16,623 nucleotides of DNA, from assembly GCA_964649665.1 (NCBI GenBank), contig CAZYPU010000023.1:1-16623 (forward strand), given 5' to 3'. The position numbers and the translations under genes were made by a program. Source of the DNA: CAZYPU01 sp964649665. GTDB taxonomy: Bacteria; Omnitrophota; Gorgyraeia; JABMRN01; RBG-13-46-9. Of the stretch, positions 11,806 to 16,623 are shown in pieces (within the stretch, counting starts at the first letter, position 1; every line of letters starts with the position of its first letter). The notes below the pieces were generated by a model. That model saw only the letters and a program-made list of their open reading frames with translations. It was not told the origin of the DNA and did not search any database.

Positions 11806-13313
11806 AGATAAGGCCGGAAGAAATAACAGCCATTATAAAAAAAGAAATCAAGGATTACGAGAAGCGCGTTGATACCGCCACGGTGGGAACCGTTCTTGAG
11901 GTGGGTGACGGTATCGCCAAGATATACGGCCTCGACAAGGCGATGGAGGGGGAGATTCTGGAAATGCCGAACGGCCTTACCGGAATGGTACTTAACCTTG
12001 AGGAAAAAACGGTCGGCGCATGTATTTTCGGAGACGATTCTTTGATAAAAGAATGGGACCAGGTGCGGCTTACGGGAAAGATCGCCGAAGTGGGAGTCGG
12101 CGAGGCCCTTAAAGGAAGGGTGGTCGACGCGCTCGGAAGGCCCATCGACGATAAGGGAAAAATAAAAATAGAAAAAACAATGCCTATAGAGCGGATCGCC
12201 CCGGGGGTTGTCGCGAGGCAGCCGGTAAAGGAGCCGCTCGAGACGGGCATAAAGGCGATCGATTCCATGATACCGATAGGCCGCGGCCAGAGGGAGCTCA
12301 TAATCGGCGACAGGCAAACCGGCAAAACGGCCCTCGCCATAGACACGATTATCAATTCCAAAGGCAAGGGCCTGGTATGCGTATATGTCGCGATAGGCCA
12401 AAAAAGCTCCACGGTAGCGTCCATGATAAACAAGCTGAACAAGTATGGCGCCATGGATTATACCATTGTCGTCAGCGCTACAGCCAACGACCCCACTCCG
12501 ATGCGTTATCTCGCGCCGTATACCGGGTGCGCGATAGGCGAGTATTTCCGGGACAAGGGAAAACACGCCCTCATAATTTATGACGACCTTACAAAACACG
12601 CCCAGAGTTACAGGGAACTGTCACTGCTTCTCCGGCGCCCGCCCGGGAGAGAAGCGTATCCGGGAGACATATTTTACACCCACTCGCGGCTCCTTGAACG
12701 CGCCTGCAAGTACAGCGATGAATTCGGCAGCGGCTCATTAACGGCGCTTCCGATAATAGAAACGCAGGCAGGCGACGTTACTACGTATATTCCCACTAAC
12801 GTCATATCCATAACCGACGGACAGATATATCTCAAAACCGAACTTTTCTACCAGGGCATAAGGCCGGCGATAGATGTGGGCCTTAGCGTGTCAAGGGTAG
12901 GCGGAAATGCCCAGCTTAAGGCGATGAAACAGGTTGCCGGGTCTATGCGCCTGGATCTGGCGCAATACAGGGAAATGGAGACGTTCGCGCAGTTCGGCAC
13001 GGAACTTGACGCGGCCACCCTTAAGCAGCTCGAGCGGGGAAAGCGCCTCGTCGAGATTTTAAAACAGTCGCAGTATAAGCCGCTGAAAATGGAAGATGAG
13101 ATCATAATTATATTCGCGGGGGTAAAGGGCCACCTGGACGATATCGACACGAAAGATATCCCGCGGTTCGAAAGCGAATTCCTCAAATACATAAATACCG
13201 AGAAAAAACCCATTATCGAGAAACTCGCGCGCTGTAAAGAGATTTCCCCGCTCGCGGCGCAGAATATCGAATCCGCCATAAAAGAATTCAAGAAAAGGTT
13301 TATAAAATTGTAA
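11802..13313 (+). CDS. atpA: F1 ATP synthase alpha subunit
   Basis: The 503-residue subunit forms the alpha3beta3 head with AtpD and carries the non-catalytic nucleotide sites. It has the N-terminal beta-barrel (VGTVLEVGDGIAKIYGL, 28-44), the P-loop GDRQTGKT (169-176), Walker B LIIYDDL (257-263), ATNDPTPMRYLAPY (227-240), the ALPIIETQAGDVTTYIPTNVISITDGQ stretch (315-341), and the arginine finger Arg365 in SVSRVGGNAQ (362-371). Length is normal (about 503-513). The ribosome binding site AAGGAG lies 7 bases before the ATG, the strongest in the distal part of the operon, fitting the need for three copies per complex. Confidence 0.97.
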   Translation: MKIRPEEITAIIKKEIKDYEKRVDTATVGTVLEVGDGIAKIYGLDKAMEGEILEMPNGLTGMVLNLEEKTVGACIFGDDSLIKEWDQVRLTGKIAEVGVGEALKGRVVDALGRPIDDKGKIKIEKTMPIERIAPGVVARQPVKEPLETGIKAIDSMIPIGRGQRELIIGDRQTGKTALAIDTIINSKGKGLVCVYVAIGQKSSTVASMINKLNKYGAMDYTIVVSATANDPTPMRYLAPYTGCAIGEYFRDKGKHALIIYDDLTKHAQSYRELSLLLRRPPGREAYPGDIFYTHSRLLERACKYSDEFGSGSLTALPIIETQAGDVTTYIPTNVISITDGQIYLKTELFYQGIRPAIDVGLSVSRVGGNAQLKAMKQVAGSMRLDLAQYREMETFAQFGTELDAATLKQLERGKRLVEILKQSQYKPLKMEDEIIIIFAGVKGHLDDIDTKDIPRFESEFLKYINTEKKPIIEKLARCKEISPLAAQNIESAIKEFKKRFIKL

Positions 13314-13315
13314 AT

Positions 13316-14170
13316 ATGGCTACGGCGAGAGAAATAAAGTCAAGAATAGGCGCTATCGAAAAGATAAAAAAAATCGCGAGCGCGCTCGAAATAGTGGCGC
13401 TTACGCGCCTTAGAAAAATAGAGGAAAAAACCGAAAGGGCGAGACATTATTTTGACGTAATTCGCGAACTCGCCTTCGATATAAGCAAAAACCTCGTCTA
13501 TGAAGCGCACCCTTTTTTAAGGCCGAGAAAAGAAATAAAAAAATACGCCGTTATTATTCTCTCCTCCGACAAGGGCCTTTGCGGCGATTTTAATACGAAC
13601 ATAGAAAGAAATTTTAAGAGCTTCCTATCCGGAAGAGCCGGCCGGGAGGTCATTGCAGTATCCATAGGCAGAAAGGGAAGCGCGTTTCTCAGGAAAATAG
13701 GCGTACATGCCATAAGCGGATACAACTCTTCTCTAAAAAGCATAGATTACGCACGCCTCGGCCTTGAGGTGACAAACCGTCTCTCGGAAATGTTCCTTAA
13801 AAGAGAAATAGACGAGGTTGTGGTCGTCTACAACCAGTTCAAGAAGCAATTTCTGGGCAGGCCCAGGATCTTCAGCATACTCCCGCTCAAGATGGAAGGC
13901 TTTTCCGTCCGCAGGGTCAGGGACTACGAGTATGAGCCGGCGCCGTACGCGGTTTTGGAGACGCTTTTAAAAGAATATATGGCCAACCAGATAGGACAGA
14001 TAATCCTCGAGTCGAATGCCGCCGAGGAAATAGCGCGCATGCTTGCGATGAAAAACGCGCGCGACAACGCCGACGAAACAATAAACACGCTGAATTTAAG
14101 CTACCACAAACAGAGGCAGATGCGTATTACAAGGGAACTTATAGATATCACGACCGCAGCGGGCGCGTGA
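13316..14170 (+). CDS. atpG: F1 ATP synthase gamma subunit
   Basis: The 284-residue subunit is the rotor shaft. The N-terminal helix reads REIKSRIGAIEKIKKIASALEIVALTRLRK (5-34), followed by the Rossmann-like middle domain with LSSDKGLCGDFN (80-91), typical of gamma, and the C-terminal helix with ESNAAEEIARMLAMKNARDNADETI (about 232-256) and RITRELIDITTAAGA at the end. Length is normal for a bacterial gamma. It starts 2 bases after the atpA stop, so translation is probably coupled. No insertion or truncation is visible. Confidence 0.96.
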   Translation: MATAREIKSRIGAIEKIKKIASALEIVALTRLRKIEEKTERARHYFDVIRELAFDISKNLVYEAHPFLRPRKEIKKYAVIILSSDKGLCGDFNTNIERNFKSFLSGRAGREVIAVSIGRKGSAFLRKIGVHAISGYNSSLKSIDYARLGLEVTNRLSEMFLKREIDEVVVVYNQFKKQFLGRPRIFSILPLKMEGFSVRRVRDYEYEPAPYAVLETLLKEYMANQIGQIILESNAAEEIARMLAMKNARDNADETINTLNLSYHKQRQMRITRELIDITTAAGA

Positions 14171-14182
14171 CGGAGGAAAAAC

Positions 14183-15568
14183 ATGGAAGAGTACGGAAAG
14201 GTTAAAACTGTAATCGGCCCGGTCGTGGAGGTCGAGTTTGAGAGAAACGAGATCCCGCCGATAAATACGGCTTTAAAGGTAGGCTCGCTTACCCTCGAGG
14301 TGCTGCAGCATATAGGCGATAATGTCGTGCGGGCGATAGCCATGTCTTCTACGGAAGGCCTTATCCGCGGGGCAAAAGTCTTAAACACGAAATCGCCCAT
14401 TACGGTCCCTGTCGGTGAGGAAACCCTCGGCAGGATGCTCGGCGTAACAGGCGAGGTGATCGACGAAGGCAAGCCCTTGCCCAAAAACATAAAACGCCAT
14501 TCCATTCACAGGGATTCACCCACCCTTGAAGAGCAGGAACCGTCCGAGGTTGTGTTCGAGACCGGCATGAAGGTAATCGACCTTCTTGCGCCCTATTGCA
14601 AAGGGGGAAAAATAGGACTTTTTGGTGGCGCCGGAGTGGGTAAAACAGTTATAATCATGGAGCTTATACGAAATATCGCGCTTGAGCACGGCGGGGTGAG
14701 CATATTCGGCGGCGTGGGCGAGCGCTCAAGAGAGGGGAATGATCTCTGGCTCGAAATGAAAAAGTCCGGCGTCCTGGAAAAAACGGCTCTTGTATTCGGC
14801 CAGATGAATGAGCCGCCCGGGGCAAGATTCAGGGTCGGACTTGCGGCGCTGACGCTCGCGGAATATTTCCGCGATGAAAAAAATAAAGACGTACTTTTCT
14901 TCGTAGATAATATATTCAGATTTATCCAGGCGGGGAGCGAGGTTTCCGCGCTTCTCGGCCGCATGCCATCGGCCGTAGGATATCAGCCGACGCTGGCATC
15001 GGACCTCGCGGCGCTTGAGGAAAGGATTACCTCTACCAAAAAAGGCTCCATAACATCGGTGCAGGCGATATATGTCCCGGCCGACGACCTTACGGACCCG
15101 GCGCCGGCCGCATGCTTTTCGCACCTTGACGCGACAACGGTTCTTTCGAGAAGCATAGTGGAGCTCGGCATATACCCGGCGGTGGACCCGCTGGACTCCA
15201 CGTCTAAAATATTAAATCCCGGGGTCCTGGGCCTTGAGCACTACAAAACAGCCAGGGAAGTCCAGCGGATCTTACAGCGATACAAGGATTTGAAGGACAT
15301 CATAGCCATTCTTGGCCTGGAAGAGCTGACCGACGAAGACAAGGCGATAGTGCAGAAAGCGCGGAAAATCCATAAGTTCCTGTCCCAGCCATTTTTTGTG
15401 GCGGAAGAATTTACGGGGATAAAAGGCGCTTACGTTCCGGTAAAGGATACGGTCAAGGGCTTCAGGGAAATCATAGACGGAAAACACGACGATTTGCCCG
15501 AGCAGGCTTTCTACATGGTCGGCACCATAGGCGAGGCGGTAGAGAAGGCGAAAAAGCTGCGGGGATAG
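14183..15568 (+). CDS. atpD: F1 ATP synthase beta subunit
   Basis: The 461-residue catalytic subunit shows the N-terminal barrel (VKTVIGPVVEVEF, 7-19), the P-loop GGAGVGKT (148-155), catalytic Glu180 in GVGERSREGND (177-187), QMNEPPGAR (207-215), Walker B VLFFVDNIFRF (237-247), the conserved GSEVSALLGRMPSAVGYQPT (251-270), and LEELTDEDK near 386, equivalent to the DELSEED segment that contacts gamma. Length is standard. GGAGG lies before the ATG. It is last in the operon, whereas epsilon (atpC) is first; in most bacteria these two genes are adjacent. No intrinsic terminator is seen after it. Confidence 0.97.
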   Translation: MEEYGKVKTVIGPVVEVEFERNEIPPINTALKVGSLTLEVLQHIGDNVVRAIAMSSTEGLIRGAKVLNTKSPITVPVGEETLGRMLGVTGEVIDEGKPLPKNIKRHSIHRDSPTLEEQEPSEVVFETGMKVIDLLAPYCKGGKIGLFGGAGVGKTVIIMELIRNIALEHGGVSIFGGVGERSREGNDLWLEMKKSGVLEKTALVFGQMNEPPGARFRVGLAALTLAEYFRDEKNKDVLFFVDNIFRFIQAGSEVSALLGRMPSAVGYQPTLASDLAALEERITSTKKGSITSVQAIYVPADDLTDPAPAACFSHLDATTVLSRSIVELGIYPAVDPLDSTSKILNPGVLGLEHYKTAREVQRILQRYKDLKDIIAILGLEELTDEDKAIVQKARKIHKFLSQPFFVAEEFTGIKGAYVPVKDTVKGFREIIDGKHDDLPEQAFYMVGTIGEAVEKAKKLRG

Positions 15569-15585
15569 ATCAGCCCGATATTTTA

Positions 15586-15614
15586 TTGACAAAAGTGAAC
15601 CTATGTATTATAAT
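15586..15614 (+). promoter_or_regulatory. consensus sigma70-type promoter of the HTH gene
   Basis: TTGACA (15586-15591), a 17-base spacer and TATAAT (15609-15614) match the consensus exactly. The start would be near 15621, about 22 bases before the ATG at 15643. It lies 17 bases after atpD, so the HTH gene forms its own unit. A large dyad overlaps the spacer, -10 box and start site. Confidence 0.9.
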
Positions 15615-15638
15615 GCACATTATATAATATGTAGGTTC
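15597..15638. promoter_or_regulatory. 42-bp dyad over the promoter, likely operator or target site
   Basis: GAACCTA (15597-15603) and TAGGTTC (15632-15638) are inverted ends. Inside, TATTATAATG (left) and CATTATATAATA (right) continue the symmetry apart from a two-base mismatch and a two-base offset. The centre is near 15617, close to the expected transcription start. A repressor bound here would block RNA polymerase. The adjacent gene encodes an HTH protein, so autoregulation is a natural guess. Confidence 0.55.
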
Positions 15639-15642
15639 TTAA

Positions 15643-16335
15643 ATGAAGGCAAAAAAAAGAAAATTAGCAAGACAACTTCGACGTTTAGGTTTCTCTGTAG
15701 GAACAATTGCAGAAAAAGTAAAATGCTCTAAAAGCTCGATCAGCAGATGGGTTCGCGATATTCCTCTGACGGGACAACAAATCGAAAGATTAAAGTCAAA
15801 TCAGGATAGAGGTCGTGCAAAAGCAGCGCAGCACCCCAATAGCCCGAAGAACATCTGGGGCAAAATACGGAATGAAATTATAGACTTAGCAGCAAAAGAA
15901 ATTCCATCAAAATGCCCACTTTTTATTTTAAAAATGGTAGGAAGTGGTTTATATTGGGCTGAAGGCAATAAGGCGGGAAGAAATGTAGTCGGTTTTAGCA
16001 ATTCCGATCCTCATATGATTGATTTAATGATGCAATTTTTCAGACGAGTTTGTAAAGTACAGAACTCAAAATTCCGCGGAGTTATTCACATCCATCCGCA
16101 CTTAAATAAGGAAAAAGCGCAAAAATTTTGGTCTAAAATAAGCGGCATTCCGCTCAACCAGTTTCATAAAACTCAGATCGCAATTAGCAAGGCAAGTAAG
16201 AGCAAGAAAGATACTTTACCGCTAGGAACTTTTGGTATCGTTATATCCGATACTCGGCTACAATCCAAGATTAAAGGATGGATTAAGGGAATAACAAAAT
16301 GGAGTAATGTTTGGGCAAGTAGCTCAGCTGGATAG
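15643..16335 (+). CDS. HTH protein with LAGLIDADG-like C-terminal domain, function unknown
   Basis: The 230-residue product starts with a basic helix-turn-helix (LARQLRRLGFSVGTIAEKVKCSKSSISRWVRDIPL, about 8-42). After a linker, residues 95-215 contain FILKMVGSGLYWAEGNKAG, FSNSDPHMIDLMMQFFRRVC, VIHIHPHLNKEKAQKFWSKISGIPLNQFHKTQI and GTFGIVISDTRL. The GLYWAEG segment with acidic Glu108 resembles the LAGLIDADG helix of homing endonucleases and WhiA-like regulators. That assignment comes from pattern recognition only and is tentative. The gene is AT-richer than its neighbours (21/60 and 25/60 G+C in two lines, against 31/60 in an atpD line), suggesting transfer. Its final six residues and stop codon lie within tRNA-Val. 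Confidence 0.8.
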   Translation: MKAKKRKLARQLRRLGFSVGTIAEKVKCSKSSISRWVRDIPLTGQQIERLKSNQDRGRAKAAQHPNSPKNIWGKIRNEIIDLAAKEIPSKCPLFILKMVGSGLYWAEGNKAGRNVVGFSNSDPHMIDLMMQFFRRVCKVQNSKFRGVIHIHPHLNKEKAQKFWSKISGIPLNQFHKTQIAISKASKSKKDTLPLGTFGIVISDTRLQSKIKGWIKGITKWSNVWASSSAG

Positions 16336-16389
16336 AGCATTCGGTTTACATCCGAAGGGTCACAGGTTCAAATCCTGTCTTGCCCACCA
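16313..16389 (+). tRNA. tRNA-Val (anticodon UAC), CCA encoded
   Basis: The cloverleaf is complete: acceptor GGGCAAG/CTTGCCC, D arm GCTC ... GAGC, anticodon stem TTCGG/CCGAA with loop TTTACAT (anticodon TAC), T arm ACAGG/CCTGT with loop TTCAAAT, then A and an encoded CCA. The upstream CDS overlaps its first 23 bases, and that CDS ends in a TAG taken from the D arm. Confidence 0.96.
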
Positions 16390-16398
16390 TTTCAGCAA

Positions 16399-16427
16399 TT
16401 GCAAAAATAGTAACAATCTGATATAAT
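16399..16427 (+). promoter_or_regulatory. promoter for tRNA-Asp
   Basis: TTGCAA (16399-16404), 17 bases, then a perfect TATAAT (16422-16427). The start would fall near 16434, 6 bases before the tRNA. Confidence 0.65.
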
Positions 16428-16439
16428 TCGAGAACAAAA

Positions 16440-16517
16440 GGGGACGTGGCGTAGCCTGGTTATCGCGCGAGCTTGTCACGCTCGAGATCGCGGGTTCGAA
16501 TCCCGTCGTCCCCGCCA
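16440..16517 (+). tRNA. tRNA-Asp (anticodon GUC), CCA encoded
   Basis: Acceptor GGGGACG/CGTCCCC, anticodon stem CGAGC/GCTCG with loop TTGTCAC (anticodon GTC), T arm GCGGG/CCCGT with loop TTCGAAT, discriminator G and encoded CCA. The D stem has only three good pairs (GCG/CGC). Confidence 0.95.
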
Positions 16518-16546
16518 TGTTTGATACGGGGCTTTTAATAAGAAGG

Positions 16547-16566
16547 GACGGAAGGTACCTTCCGTC
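16547..16566. other. perfect 20-bp palindrome downstream of the tRNAs
   Basis: GACGGAAGGTACCTTCCGTC is fully self-complementary. No T tract follows on either strand, so an intrinsic terminator is unlikely. It may be an operator or part of a gene beginning beyond the window. A 26-codon frame from the ATG at 16517 covers it but has no supporting evidence. Confidence 0.45.
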
Positions 16567-16623
16567 TGAAAAATCAATCGGCGCTCTTGTAATATAAAGT
16601 TCGAACCGATTTTCTCGAGATAC

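Noticed and set aside
11730..12599. 289-codon minus-strand frame opposite atpA
   Set aside because: It is antisense to a highly conserved gene, has no recognisable motif and no convincing ribosome binding site.
8353..15568. True N-ATPase operon
   Set aside because: A delta subunit gene (atpH) is present, and alpha, beta and gamma look like the housekeeping F-type; only the AtpZ/AtpI pair and the Na+-like c site recall N-ATPases.

Overview
The window is a compact, almost entirely plus-strand stretch of bacterial chromosome. It reads as a chromosome-partitioning pair (parA, parB with a parS-like palindrome), a full de novo UMP operon apart from carbamoyl-phosphate synthase (pyrR-B-C-K-D-F-E), a complete F-type ATP synthase operon (eleven genes, two of them c-type), one atypical HTH protein, and two tRNA genes (Val-UAC, Asp-GUC). 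Genes commonly overlap or abut. The short hairpin-forming dispersed repeats (ends GTCATYCTGAG/CTCAGRATGAC, or ATTGCTTCGCCC/GGGCTCGCAATGA) fall only between genes. These traits, with the ATP synthase gene order, suggest a candidate-phylum bacterium of the Omnitrophota/Elusimicrobiota kind known from metagenomes. That placement is an inference with low confidence; no rRNA or marker-gene tree is available here. parAB with a nearby parS usually lies near oriC, so the window may be origin-proximal.

Layout. 1-207: tail of a repeat, a sigma70-type promoter, a leader hairpin and a parS-like site. 208-1953: parA and parB, split by a repeat. 1954-2343: repeats, then a strong promoter and a structured leader with a PyrR-type hairpin, a 17-codon leader ORF and an intrinsic terminator. 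2344-8306: pyrR, pyrB, pyrC, pyrK, pyrD, pyrF, pyrE. A near-identical 13-bp-stem hairpin precedes both pyrF and pyrE at the same distance from the start codon. 8303-15568: atp operon with its own consensus promoter inside the pyrE stop codon, in the order atpC, atpZ, atpI, c-like gene 1, atpB, c gene 2, atpF, atpH, atpA, atpG, atpD. 15569-16335: AT-richer HTH / LAGLIDADG-like gene under a consensus promoter overlapped by a 42-bp dyad; its last codons run into tRNA-Val. 16313-16517: the two tRNA genes. 16518-16623: a perfect 20-bp palindrome and no recognisable gene.

How the parts work together. PyrB, PyrC, PyrK/PyrD, PyrE and PyrF convert carbamoyl phosphate and aspartate to UMP, and PyrR very probably senses UMP/PRPP and controls the operon through the leader. 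The ATP synthase has all F1 subunits (alpha, beta, gamma, delta, a short epsilon) and Fo subunits a, b and c. The second c gene carries a two-carboxylate site like that of Na+-type rotors, whereas the first c-like gene has lost the ion-binding carboxylate.

The two most notable observations are (1) the pyr leader, where the lower stem of the PyrR hairpin contains the Shine-Dalgarno of a leader ORF that spans the terminator, and (2) the c-like paralogue lacking the essential acidic residue, encoded beside a normal c subunit.
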